Shown here piece after piece: positions 1 through 8,363 of a stretch of 64,000 nucleotides of DNA. The stretch covers positions 186,001-250,000 of the forward strand of contig NZ_JACXIY010000014.1 in the NCBI RefSeq assembly GCF_014705655.1. Direction: 5' to 3'. The stretch is from Paenibacillus arenilitoris. GTDB lineage: Bacteria > Bacillota > Bacilli > Paenibacillales > Paenibacillaceae. Position 1 is the stretch's first letter. Every line of letters begins with the position of its first letter. A program made the position numbers and the translations under genes. Under the pieces are notes generated by a model. It made no database searches and was not told where the DNA came from. It saw nothing but the letters and a program-made list of their open reading frames with translations.

Positions 1-222
1 CTTCGAAGCGTCCTGCACGACGATGTTTTTCACGTTATCGGGGATCGGCGTTGACAGCTTCCATCTGCCCTGCACCGATTGTTCGTACGTTTTGCCGGCC
101 GAGCTCGCGCTTGCCGCGATTGCCGTTACTTCAAACCAGGGATGCTGATCCAGCAGCTGTACGAACCGCTGCCCGACCATGCCCGTTCCGCCGACGATAC
201 CGACTTTCAATTTTGCTGTCAT
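1..222 (-). CDS. asd: Aspartate-semialdehyde dehydrogenase, archaeal/fungal type (N-terminal part)
   Basis: The first 74 codons of a gene that runs off the left edge. The enzyme reduces aspartyl phosphate to aspartate semialdehyde, the branch point to lysine, methionine and threonine. The translation opens with a Rossmann NADP-binding stretch (VGIVGGTGMVGQRF, residues 7-20), followed by HPWFEVTAIAAS and SAGKTY. This is the pattern of the archaeal/yeast Hom2-type enzyme rather than the usual Bacillus Asd. The ATG has an AAAGGA site about 10 bases upstream. A T-box leader lies about 130 bases upstream, so the gene is probably controlled by uncharged tRNA. The catalytic cysteine lies beyond the window and cannot be checked. 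Confidence 0.88.
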   Translation of the reverse strand, partial: MTAKLKVGIVGGTGMVGQRFVQLLDQHPWFEVTAIAASASSAGKTYEQSVQGRWKLSTPIPDNVKNIVVQDASK

Positions 223-353
223 GATGATTTCAATCCTTTCGTTATGGCATTCCTAATTCATGGGTTTCCGAATGAGTCCGATTCCAATTTCAAGCCAACC
301 AAACGTTTCTGTTATACCCTATGCGGCATGTGCGCGGCATTCCTTCGCCGCAA

Positions 354-399
354 TAAAAAAATCCCACCCCCAAGACTTCTTGTCAGTCTCAGGGACGAG
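354..399 (-). terminator. T-box terminator hairpin
   Basis: On the minus strand CCCTGAGACT pairs with AGTCTTGGGG (two G-U pairs) across a 7-base loop. GGTGGGA and a run of T follow. It lies just after the T-box core, where the competing antiterminator would form. Confidence 0.85.
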
Positions 400-652
400 A
401 TTGGATCCTCGTGGTACCACCCAGATTCGCCGATGCGTCGCCGCCTCGGCCTCTTCAAGTACGGCATCGGCCCGCAATGCGTATACTCTAGCTCGGTATC
501 GGGAGCTCCCGGCGCACCATCCCCCCGATTCGCGGAGTTCCGATGGGCTGCTCAGAGTCTTTCTTCGATAAAGTTCGCTTTGCCCCTTTCCAGCCGCCGG
601 AGCTCTCTGTGAAAGATCCCTTTACCTACTCGTCTCTTCATCGCATTGGATT
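354..652 (-). promoter_or_regulatory. T-box leader of asd
   Basis: The leader carries the T-box antiterminator core GGGTGGTACCACG (410-422). Towards its 5' end it has CAGAGAGC, an AGAGAG-box feature of stem I, and a GATGAAGAGACGAGTA-type stem base. It ends in a hairpin and T-run (354-399). A TATAAT at 659-664 would start transcription near 652; its -35 box is weak. T-boxes read through when a cognate tRNA is uncharged. I could not fix the specifier codon: a GGAACTCC stretch is a candidate loop, but its register is ambiguous. Confidence 0.9.
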
Positions 653-664
653 ATTGCGATTATA

Positions 665-904
665 TTATCAAAAAATGATGGCGAGGTAAACAGCATTTTA
701 GAAAATTCCAATATTAATTACCTTTTTGGGCGGCCGTCATAGCGGATATTTGTGCCTTGGGCGTTTAAAAATAAGAATGCATAACAAGTCATTCAGCGCT
801 TTGCTGCCGACAACAGCAACAGCGGCCAGGCTTGGACTTTTTTCGCGCCCTCGACTGCCGCTGTTGCGATTTCGGATCAGTTTAAAACCTGTAAGGCATC
901 GTTA
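665..904. other. Intergenic stretch without a supported gene
   Basis: The stretch lies between the T-box promoter and the end of the YebC-type gene. It is AT-rich near 665-760. The only structure seen is an 11-base inverted repeat (GCAACAGCGGC near 807 and its complement near 860) with a loop of about 45 bases and no T-run. Confidence 0.5.
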
Positions 905-1624
905 TTACTCTTCGAACTCAACGTTGTGATAAACCTGCTGAACATCTTCCAGGTCTTCGAGCGCATCGATCAGCTTCTCGAATTGCGCCACGGAATCTTC
1001 CGGAAGCGTGACGTAGTTCTGCGCCAGCATCGTCAGCTCGGCTACCGTAAACTCGGTAACGCCCGCTTGCTTGAACGCTTCCTGCACCGCATGGAATTGA
1101 TCCGGTTCCGCATACACCATGACGGACTCGTCCTCTTCGAGCACGTCCTTCACGTCTACGTCCGCCTCGAGCAGGATATCGATCGCTTCGTCGGCCGTTT
1201 TGCCCGTAACGCCGATGACGGCCGTGGCATCGAACATGTAGGCGACCGAACCGCTGACGCCCATGTTGCCGCCGCTTTTGTTGAAAGCCGAGCGAACGGC
1301 CGGAGCGGTACGGTTCACGTTATTCGTTAAGGCATCGACGATGATCATGGAGCCGTTCGGACCGAAGCCTTCGTACCGGAGCTCCTCGTAGACCTCGTCG
1401 GCGCTTCCTTTGGCCTTGTCAAGCGCGCGGTCGATAATCGCTTTCGGGACATTGTACGTTTTGGCGCGTTCTAGGACGACCTTGAGCGCGCGGTTCGATT
1501 CGGGATCCGGCTCGCCCTTCTTGGCTGCCACGTAAATTTCGACTCCGAATTTGGCGTAGATACGGCTCGTATTCGCATCCTTCGAAGCTTTTTTCTCTTT
1601 GATATTATTCCACTTGCGGCCCAT
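905..1624 (-). CDS. YebC/PmpR family DNA-binding regulator
   Basis: A 239-residue protein of normal length for the YebC/TACO1 family. The N terminus ([20 protein letters not shown], then [23 protein letters not shown]) and the central [19 protein letters not shown] stretch are the family hallmarks. In bacteria some members act as transcription regulators; others help ribosomes through difficult sequences, like mitochondrial TACO1. Which role applies here cannot be told. The ATG has a modest GTGGGA site. A sigma-A-type promoter lies upstream at 1683-1712, and no operon partner is close, so it is probably transcribed alone. Confidence 0.93.
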   Translation of the reverse strand: MGRKWNNIKEKKASKDANTSRIYAKFGVEIYVAAKKGEPDPESNRALKVVLERAKTYNVPKAIIDRALDKAKGSADEVYEELRYEGFGPNGSMIIVDALTNNVNRTAPAVRSAFNKSGGNMGVSGSVAYMFDATAVIGVTGKTADEAIDILLEADVDVKDVLEEDESVMVYAEPDQFHAVQEAFKQAGVTEFTVAELTMLAQNYVTLPEDSVAQFEKLIDALEDLEDVQQVYHNVEFEE

Positions 1625-1682
1625 GCTGTTCCCACTTTCTTATTTTTTCTATCCATCTCTACAGAGCTACGCTGTTTTTTCT

Positions 1683-1712
1683 ATTATAAAGATCTATGCC
1701 TCGCAGCCGCAA
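1683..1712 (-). promoter_or_regulatory. Promoter of the YebC-type gene
   Basis: On the minus strand TTGCGG (1707-1712) and TATAAT (1683-1688) are 18 bases apart, about 60 bases upstream of the start codon. Confidence 0.6.
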
Positions 1713-1766
1713 GCCTATGCTGGATTTCATCCAGTGTAAGAGGCTGGCAAATCGATCTCCAGGTCT

Positions 1767-2603
1767 CTACACGAAATCATGAAATCCTAAATAATAAACC
1801 GGATAGCCCGCAAGCTGCCTGAAACCGAGCTTCCTTGCGATGGCGATCGAGTCCTTCCGGAACTGCTCGGTCGTCCAATGCGGCGTTCCGCCAATGCTCA
1901 GGCACTTACGCATGAAAGCTGTGGCCATCGCGGTAGCCAGCCCTTTGCCGCGATGCTTCGGATCATACGTGTTAATGCCAATCTCGTGCTCACTGCCGCT
2001 GACGAAGACGGAAAGGCATGTACCGACCACTTCGCGGTCTTTCATGACGCAGAAACCGATGCCCTTCGCCAGAAACCGCTCAATCGAAGGCCAGAACTTT
2101 ATAATTTCAGTCGCAATGATTCCACCCGCGCCGGTCGCCAGCGCGACGGAATCGATCTCCGCAAGCCTGTAACCGTCCGGAAGCTTCTCTTCCCTGCCGG
2201 AATCATCCGCCTCGAACCGCTCCCGCTCGAAGACGAACGGAATCCTTTCTCCGCGATTCAGCTTGCGCTCGAACCTGCCGGCCACGAAGGCATGCGCTTC
2301 TTCGGACGAATAAACCTCCAAATTAAAGCAGTCCTCGCCCTGCCGAAGCGCCTCAGATGCAATCCGCTCCGCGATGAACGCCTCCAGCCGCGAATAAAAA
2401 GCCTCCTCATACCTGCCGACAAGGTAAAACATTTCGTTCTCTGCCCATACGAGCGCCGCACGCGGAGCTTCCCGATGGTCGACATAAACCTTGCCCCGGT
2501 TATTCCCGTTCAAGACTCCGTTAATGACAACGTTCGATTGCGCTTCTCCAAGCAGAGGTTTAACCAATCTGCAGCAATCTGCCGCTTCTAAATAATAGAT
2601 CAT
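1767..2603 (-). CDS. GNAT acetyltransferase (PF12746-like)
   Basis: A 278-residue protein resembling the two-part GNAT acetyltransferases of Firmicutes (PF12746 type). The N-terminal half is a degenerate region. The C-terminal half carries the acetyl-CoA loop (YDPKHRGKGLATAMA, with RGKGLA at 218-223) and a typical ending, DSIAIARKLGFRQLAGYPVYYL. The substrate is unknown; related proteins acetylate small molecules or antibiotics. It stands alone between the YebC-type gene and the ABC exporter genes. Confidence 0.8.
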   Translation of the reverse strand: MIYYLEAADCCRLVKPLLGEAQSNVVINGVLNGNNRGKVYVDHREAPRAALVWAENEMFYLVGRYEEAFYSRLEAFIAERIASEALRQGEDCFNLEVYSSEEAHAFVAGRFERKLNRGERIPFVFERERFEADDSGREEKLPDGYRLAEIDSVALATGAGGIIATEIIKFWPSIERFLAKGIGFCVMKDREVVGTCLSVFVSGSEHEIGINTYDPKHRGKGLATAMATAFMRKCLSIGGTPHWTTEQFRKDSIAIARKLGFRQLAGYPVYYLGFHDFV

Positions 2604-2699
2604 ATTCGCTCACGTCCCGTTTCAATTTTTATGGTTCTTGCCGCGATAGTTGGCCGAAGAACATAAAAATCGAAATGCCGTTCGTCTTTTCGTTGCGAT

Positions 2700-3677
2700 T
2701 CACCTCGCCTCTCTTGCATACAGCTGCTTCATAACCGCTTCGATCGGGAGCGATTCGATCGCCATGTCGATAATGCCGTAGGCTTCGTTGAACTCACGGA
2801 TAAACCGCTTCAGCGGGAGAGACGAGGTATCGATTCCGAGTTCCAGCTCATGCGGCCCGATCCGCTCGAGAATCTGAAGCCCCTCCTGGCCGATATCCGG
2901 CACTGCCGCTTCGGTCGTTATCCGGACCGACTTTTTGTCCCCCAATCGGCCCCGTAAGCCGCTGAGCGAATCATCGACGACGATCTCGCCGTGATTGATT
3001 ACGACCACCCGCTCCGCCAGCATCTCCACATCGCCCAAATCATGCGTCGTCAAAATAAACGTGACGCCCTGACGGTTCATGCTGCGGATAAAGCCGCGGA
3101 TGTTCTCCTTGGCGATCATATCCAGCCCGATCGTCGGCTCGTCGAGAAAGACAAGCTCGGGCCGATGCAGCATCGCCATGATGAATTCGCATTTCATCCG
3201 TTCTCCGAGCGACAGCTGCCTCGTCGGCTTGCGCATTACGTCGCCCACCTCAAGCAGCCCGACAAGCTCATCCAGAGTCGCCTTGTACGCTCGGTCCGGT
3301 ACGCCGTATATCGCCTTGTTCATGTAGAAGGCGTCAGCCGGAGGAATGTCCCAGAGCAGCTGCGATTTTTGACCGAACACGGCTCCGATTCGGCCCACAT
3401 ACTGCCGGCGCTGCTTCCATGGAACAAGCCCGAGCGCGCGCACCTCGCCTGAAGTAGGGTGAAGGACGCCCGTCAGCATTTTGAGCGTCGTCGACTTGCC
3501 CGCGCCGTTAGGCCCCAAGAAAGCGACCATCTCTCCTTGTTCAACCGCAAAGGATAGCTCGTTCACCGCTCTCACTTCCTTCATCGGCCGGCGAATGAGA
3601 TTTTGGGCGACTTCGCGAAGCGTATGGCCGCGCTCGTGCGTCCTATATGTTTTCGTTAAGTTTCGAACCTCTATCAT
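2700..3677 (-). CDS. ABC exporter ATP-binding protein (COG4586-like)
   Basis: A 325-residue ATPase with Walker A GPNGAGKST (55-63), signature LSLGE (155-159) and Walker B LVFLDEP (175-181). The length, the RGHTLREVAQNLIRRPMKEV-type N-terminal extension and the C-terminal tail are typical of the ATPase that partners two ABC-2 (PF06182-type) permeases. Both permease genes lie directly upstream in the same operon. The complex should be a membrane exporter; the substrate is not known from sequence. Confidence 0.92.
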   Translation of the reverse strand: MIEVRNLTKTYRTHERGHTLREVAQNLIRRPMKEVRAVNELSFAVEQGEMVAFLGPNGAGKSTTLKMLTGVLHPTSGEVRALGLVPWKQRRQYVGRIGAVFGQKSQLLWDIPPADAFYMNKAIYGVPDRAYKATLDELVGLLEVGDVMRKPTRQLSLGERMKCEFIMAMLHRPELVFLDEPTIGLDMIAKENIRGFIRSMNRQGVTFILTTHDLGDVEMLAERVVVINHGEIVVDDSLSGLRGRLGDKKSVRITTEAAVPDIGQEGLQILERIGPHELELGIDTSSLPLKRFIREFNEAYGIIDMAIESLPIEAVMKQLYAREAR

Positions 3678-3718
3678 GGCTTGTTCGTCGCTCCTTCAGC
3701 TTTCATACATACGAGAGA

Positions 3719-4501
3719 TCAACCGCCTGCGCTTGTATAGCCCCGCAGCATCCGGTTCCAATACAAAGCCCCGAGTACGAGCACTGCGGCTGCGGGCACC
3801 AGCGCCCAAAGCACTCCCCAGCCTTCTCTCCCTAGAAGCGCGGAAGCCGGCACGAAGGCGATCAAGCCGATCGGAAGCACATAGGTGAGGACGTTTTGCA
3901 GCGATTTGGAGAAAATCGTCCCCGGATACATGCCAAAGCTGGTTACCGCGTCGAAAATATCGAATACGCGGCTGCTTCCGACCCAGCGGAAGAGCATGCC
4001 GGAGAGAAACAGCGATACGGCGCACAATATCGTAAGCGATGCGAGAAACAGCAGCCCGAATTGCAGCCATGACTGCCAGGACGGGCCGCCGGCGCCGCTT
4101 AGCGCATAGCCGAACAGAACGGAGCCGCTCAGCAGCCTGCCGAAATCATCGGGGTCGAAGCCCGTCAGCATCGCCATCATCATGACCGGACGCGGTCGAA
4201 GCAGGAGCAAATCGAAGGTGCCTTCCCTCACCTGGGAAAGCGTCGTTCCGACCATGCCGAAGAAGAAGGGGAACGCGATCCCTTTCGCCAGCGCAAATAC
4301 CGCCTGGATGAGCAGCGCCTCATGCAGGGACCAGCCCGGGAACGATGCGCCCGACCGGTAAACGAGCAGCGTTACCAGAGGCACGACGAGGTCGCCTACG
4401 ATCAGAAGCAGCACGCTTAATGCAAAATGGCTCCGGTAGGCCATTTGCTCGGCCAGTTTCGTCCGCATGACAGCCGCCCAGCAATATACGATGCCTCTCA
4501 T
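3719..4501 (-). CDS. ABC-2 type permease (COG3694-like)
   Basis: A 260-residue integral membrane protein with about six hydrophobic segments (for example residues 26-48, 101-125, 134-165 and 230-250). It begins MRGIVYCWAAVMRTKLAEQMAYRSHFALS and has the QVREGTFDLLLLRPRP loop common to this permease family. Its start codon overlaps the stop of the second permease gene by 4 bases (ATGA), which suggests translational coupling. It pairs with the ATPase downstream and the permease upstream to form one exporter. Confidence 0.9.
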   Translation of the reverse strand: MRGIVYCWAAVMRTKLAEQMAYRSHFALSVLLLIVGDLVVPLVTLLVYRSGASFPGWSLHEALLIQAVFALAKGIAFPFFFGMVGTTLSQVREGTFDLLLLRPRPVMMMAMLTGFDPDDFGRLLSGSVLFGYALSGAGGPSWQSWLQFGLLFLASLTILCAVSLFLSGMLFRWVGSSRVFDIFDAVTSFGMYPGTIFSKSLQNVLTYVLPIGLIAFVPASALLGREGWGVLWALVPAAAVLVLGALYWNRMLRGYTSAGG

Positions 4502-5313
4502 ACGCCAACCCCCGTAAACCGTCTAAGCGCCGCGCCGTATAAAGCAATCGTTGCCGCGCCGGCAACCGTTACGGCGGCGGCTTGCAGACCGACCGCCTGT
4601 CCAAGCGTCAATTGGATGCCCGTCAGCTCGTAGCTCCCTATATAAACCCTCGTAGGCAAATAAGTGATGAATTGAAACGGCAGAAAGAACAATAGCTTTT
4701 GCAGGACATCCGGAAAAAAAGAAAGAGGAAGGAATACGCCGGCGCTCACATCCTTAATCAACAGAAACACCCTGCGCACGCCCTCGGCGCGTACGAGCCA
4801 GAACGCCGTAAGCCCGACGCAATAATTGACGAAGAAGTTCATCAGGAAGCTGAGCAGAATCGAAATGACCGCCCAGCCCGGAGCGGCAGGCTTCATGTTC
4901 ACGCCGAACGCGAGGATGAACAGCGCCATCACCGGCAGGACCTCGATCCCGAGCGCAAGCGAGCGGTGGCCGATCTTCTGCGCCAGCGCGAACAGCCAGT
5001 GCGGCAGGGGACGCAGCGCGAAAGTAACGAATTTCCCGCTGCGCACCAGCATCTGCAAATTCCAGTCGGCAAAGTCGAAGGAGATATAGTGGATTAACGT
5101 CGCCACGCCGAAGTAGGCGAGCATTTGCGGGTACGTTAAACCGTTCAGCGTCTCCTTCCCTTCATACATCGCCTGCCAAATGAATACTTGAACGAGGAAC
5201 AGCACCGGTCCGACCAGCAGCGAAGCCGCCATATGCGACCGGAAAGCGGCCCATTCCTTATAGGTCGCAAACCCGATCGCCCTTATGGCGGCAGCAAGCC
5301 TTCTCATAGCCAT
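4498..5313 (-). CDS. ABC-2 type permease (COG4587-like)
   Basis: A 271-residue membrane protein, the second permease of the exporter. It starts with a short basic N terminus and has a YKEWAAFRSHMAASLLVGPVLFLVQVFIW first membrane segment; a VRSGKFVTFALRPLPH loop matches the equivalent loop in its partner. Its start lies inside the end of the upstream hydrolase gene (10-base overlap). Two hydrolases and three exporter genes may therefore form one transcript. Confidence 0.9.
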   Translation of the reverse strand: MAMRRLAAAIRAIGFATYKEWAAFRSHMAASLLVGPVLFLVQVFIWQAMYEGKETLNGLTYPQMLAYFGVATLIHYISFDFADWNLQMLVRSGKFVTFALRPLPHWLFALAQKIGHRSLALGIEVLPVMALFILAFGVNMKPAAPGWAVISILLSFLMNFFVNYCVGLTAFWLVRAEGVRRVFLLIKDVSAGVFLPLSFFPDVLQKLLFFLPFQFITYLPTRVYIGSYELTGIQLTLGQAVGLQAAAVTVAGAATIALYGAALRRFTGVGV

Positions 5314-6488
5314 CCGGAGCCGATAATATTTTGCGTGCCGATGATGGACTCCGGAATCCAGTCGGCATGGGTAGGAACGAAAAATACGATAACCGCTTGA
5401 TGCTTGGAATCGATCAGCAGCTTGCAGCGCCCCGCGCCCTCATGCCCGAATGACCCCTCCGGCATCCATTCGCCGGGTCCGGTAATCGAGGCGCCTATGC
5501 CGTGCATCATCGCCCCTACTTCGCCGCCCCAGGCAAATGCCTCAATTCCGCCGCCAAGCGCGTTATCTCTCAGCTTCTCGACGGATTTGCGCGAAAGCAC
5601 CTTGACGCCGTCCAGCGTTCCGCCGTTCAGCAGCATCTGGCCGAAGCGGAACAGGTCAGCCAGCGTCGAATAGAGGCCTCCCCCCGCACGCGGCGGCGCA
5701 TACTTCCAATCGCCAGGTTTAAGACGCGAAGCTTCATGCTCGTTAACGAGGCAAACCTCGCCGTGCAGTTCGCCCGGCACCTCGAAGAACGTGCGGGTCA
5801 TGCCAAGCGGCCGGACGATCTGCTCCATCACGTACCGTTCGAAGGGCATGCCGCTCGCTCTGGCAACGATTTCGCCAAGCAGCGCGAAGCCCGCGGAGGA
5901 GTAACTCCACTGCTCGCCTGGAGCGGCCAGCGGCTTGCCGGACAGCACGGCGCGAATCCATGCTGATTTGCGCCGTTTCTCAAGCTCGGCCTCGTCCGTA
6001 ACCGCGTGCGGCCCCTCCGTCTCCGGCTCGAACGCGAACAATATATTCCACCAGCCCATTGGATACGGCTCCAGGTAGTATCCGGGATCGGCCTGAATGC
6101 CCGATGTGTGCGTCAACAAATGAAGAATGGTAATGCGCTCGAACATCGGGTGCTTGAACTCCTCCATCCATTCGGCAGCCGGCTGCCGCAGGAAGAGCTT
6201 CCCCCGCTCCACGAGCTGAAAGACGGCTGTCGCCGTAAACAGCTTCGTAACGGATGCGATGCGCCGAATCGAATCCTTGCGCAGCAGGGCTTCCGCATCG
6301 TCATACCGAAGCCGGCCGACGGCCCCGTCCGCGAATACCGCGCCGTCTCTGGCAAGCAGAAAGGACGCGCACTGCAATTTATTTTGAACGGTCAGCTGTT
6401 CGAAATGGCTCTCCAGCCTCTCGATCGCCGCATGGTCGAAGCCTGCCTCCTTCAGCTTCATACCGCTTACTTCTTCCGTCATTGACAT
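5304..6488 (-). CDS. Class C beta-lactamase-family serine hydrolase
   Basis: A 394-residue protein of the beta-lactamase/penicillin-binding-protein C family. The catalytic SxxK is SVTK (79-82), the second motif is YSS (196-198), and HLLTHTSGI (123-131) is the conserved helix seen in these esterase/peptidase-like enzymes. There is no signal peptide, so it probably acts in the cytoplasm and may be an esterase or D-amino-acid peptidase rather than an antibiotic resistance enzyme. It is a close paralogue of the next gene upstream and overlaps the permease gene downstream. Confidence 0.88.
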   Translation of the reverse strand: MSMTEEVSGMKLKEAGFDHAAIERLESHFEQLTVQNKLQCASFLLARDGAVFADGAVGRLRYDDAEALLRKDSIRRIASVTKLFTATAVFQLVERGKLFLRQPAAEWMEEFKHPMFERITILHLLTHTSGIQADPGYYLEPYPMGWWNILFAFEPETEGPHAVTDEAELEKRRKSAWIRAVLSGKPLAAPGEQWSYSSAGFALLGEIVARASGMPFERYVMEQIVRPLGMTRTFFEVPGELHGEVCLVNEHEASRLKPGDWKYAPPRAGGGLYSTLADLFRFGQMLLNGGTLDGVKVLSRKSVEKLRDNALGGGIEAFAWGGEVGAMMHGIGASITGPGEWMPEGSFGHEGAGRCKLLIDSKHQAVIVFFVPTHADWIPESIIGTQNIIGSGWL

Positions 6489-6541
6489 ACCTATCCCTCC
6501 ATTATGGCTTCGTCATTAAATCCGGCTCAGCTTGCCAGACG

Positions 6542-7696
6542 CTAGAGAAGACCCGACCAAACGATCGCGCGGGGCGTAAGCACCGACTCGTTGGTAAAGC
6601 CCTTTGCGCTCGGAACAAAAAAAACAAATACCAGCTCCTCCGCCGGATCAATATACAAGCCGCAATGCCCGTAGCCTTCATGCGAGAATGTGCCCTTGCT
6701 GCACAAATCGTAATGCTCAAGCGACCATCCGAGCCCGTGCCTGTAATCGGTCTGCGAGCCTCCCCAGCCATTATGCGCTACGCCGTTTAAATGGTTGGCC
6801 GTTTGCAGCTCCACCGCCCGCTTGGACAAAATGCGGCTGCCGTTCCCCAGTCCGCCGTTCAGCATCATTTGCCCGAATTTCCACAGGTCGTCCAGCGTGG
6901 AATACATCCCGTTGCCGGCTCCAGGCGGCGCATCCTCCTGAATCTCGCGGGGATTGTTAATCTGCTCCTCCTCCCAAGGGCCCGTGCAGCAGACGCTGTC
7001 CCGGAACGGCTCCGGCACGGTGAAGAAGGAGCGGGTCATGCCAAGCGGCGTAAAAAACTCATCTTGAATATATTGAGCGTAAGGCTTCCCGGAAACCTTC
7101 GCTATAATTTCTCCCAGAACCGCGAACGCGCTGGTGGAATAAATCCATTCCTTGCCCGGCATGTTTTGCAGCGGTCCGGATAATATCGCCTTAACCCAGC
7201 CAATGTCGTTCCCCTGCTTCTTCAGCTCGCGAACCGCCCACTCGAACCAGGGAAGCCCGTTCGGCTCCAAATAGAAGCCGGGATCTCCGCGCAAGCCCGA
7301 GGTGTGGGTCAGCAAATGAAATACCGTTATGCCGCGATGCTTGTCCGTTTCGAATTCGGGCAATATGCCGCTCACCTGCTGCTTTAAATAAAGCTGTCCG
7401 CGATCGATGAGCTGGCTTATCGCCGCCGCTGTAACCGCTTTCGTAATGGAGTATACTTTCCGGATCGAATCCGGCATCAGCTCCGGACTGCCGTCGGCTG
7501 CGCGCAGCCTGCCCATCGAGCGGTTAGCGAATACCTTCCCTTTGCGCGACAGAATATAGCTCGCGCCTTGTATCGTTCCTTTGCCGATCAGCTCCGCATA
7601 GTGTTCGTCCAGCCTGTGCAGCGTTTGCGAATCGTAGCCGACCTCCTCCGGATTCGCTTCCGTCCAGCCTTCTTGCGTCGTTGCCGTAAACCGCAT
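6542..7696 (-). CDS. Class C beta-lactamase-family serine hydrolase, second copy
   Basis: A 384-residue homologue of the adjacent hydrolase. It has SITK (83-86) as nucleophile motif, HLLTHTSGLRGDPGFYLEP and a YSTSAFAVLGEI second motif. The two proteins align over their whole length, including the C-terminal SHEGYGHCGLYIDP / GHEGAGRCKLLIDS block, so this is an old tandem duplication. No signal peptide is seen. The substrate is unknown. Confidence 0.88.
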   Translation of the reverse strand: MRFTATTQEGWTEANPEEVGYDSQTLHRLDEHYAELIGKGTIQGASYILSRKGKVFANRSMGRLRAADGSPELMPDSIRKVYSITKAVTAAAISQLIDRGQLYLKQQVSGILPEFETDKHRGITVFHLLTHTSGLRGDPGFYLEPNGLPWFEWAVRELKKQGNDIGWVKAILSGPLQNMPGKEWIYSTSAFAVLGEIIAKVSGKPYAQYIQDEFFTPLGMTRSFFTVPEPFRDSVCCTGPWEEEQINNPREIQEDAPPGAGNGMYSTLDDLWKFGQMMLNGGLGNGSRILSKRAVELQTANHLNGVAHNGWGGSQTDYRHGLGWSLEHYDLCSKGTFSHEGYGHCGLYIDPAEELVFVFFVPSAKGFTNESVLTPRAIVWSGLL

Positions 7697-7878
7697 GATC
7701 AGATCACCTTCCCGCTATTGGAGATATTTGTAATCATAAGCGCGGATTCCATTTTAAGGGATGCAGCCGGCGTATGTCTATCTATTTTTATCGGCGTCAT
7801 CCCGTTGTCAACGCATACGGGGCGTAACGCCCCGCTCACGCGAACGGGGCGCTCTTGACGAGCGGTACGGCTTCTTCA

Positions 7879-8208
7879 TCATTCATCCCCGAGTCCGAAC
7901 TGCTGAAGCCGGTATAACGACACGTTCGTCACGTCGGTGAACGTCTTGCCGCAATCCTTGCAGCGGTAGCGCTGGCGCTCCATCGTCTTCTTGCCGACCT
8001 TGACCGAATATTTGCCGAAGCGGACCGCTTCGCTGGAATGGCAATGGGCGCATTCGTACCCATCCTCCCGCTTCCGATCGGCCGCCTTCTTCATCACGGA
8101 TTCGCATGCGGAATAAGAATCAAGGGATATCGTCAAATACTCCTTCAGACGATATTGCTCCGCCGCGCTAAGCTTCTCAATCTCTTTGATAATATCCCTT
8201 AATGCCAT
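7879..8208 (-). pseudogene. IS1595-type transposase remnant (zinc-ribbon end)
   Basis: A 109-residue frame starting MALRDIIKEIEKLSAAEQ behind GCAGGTGTG. It holds a zinc ribbon (ECAHCHSSE and, 27 residues on, YRCKDCGKTFTDVTN), the N-terminal domain of IS1595-type transposases. Full-length members have about 300 residues with a DDE catalytic domain; here the frame stops right after the ribbon. I saw no terminal inverted repeats. It is probably a decayed element, although a domesticated small zinc-ribbon protein cannot be excluded. Confidence 0.6.
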
Positions 8209-8363
8209 TCGATCACACCTGCTCTCCATCTTATTCCCAATAAATATAGAACATTTGTTTGCATTTTTCAATTGCCAATGGATTAAATTAACAGACTCTT
8301 TGGAAATAAGCTGCCTCGACGGCGACGGCGACGGCTTTGCGAGCCGGAACAGCATAGGAATGT

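Noticed and set aside
803-870. Inverted repeat GCAACAGCGGC as terminator of the YebC-type gene
   Set aside because: The loop is about 45 bases and no T-run follows on either strand.
1719-1736. CTGGAT-TTC-ATCCAG hairpin between the GNAT and YebC-type genes
   Set aside because: A six-base stem without a T-run; too weak to call.
7800-7860. CGCCCC/GGGGCG inverted repeats as a terminator
   Set aside because: The stem is short, alternative pairings compete, and there is no T-run. It may be a hairpin without function.
8209-8355. Upstream extension of the zinc-ribbon frame (start at 8355)
   Set aside because: The extension has no ribosome site and unlikely composition. The ATG at 8208 has a good site and begins the recognisable domain.
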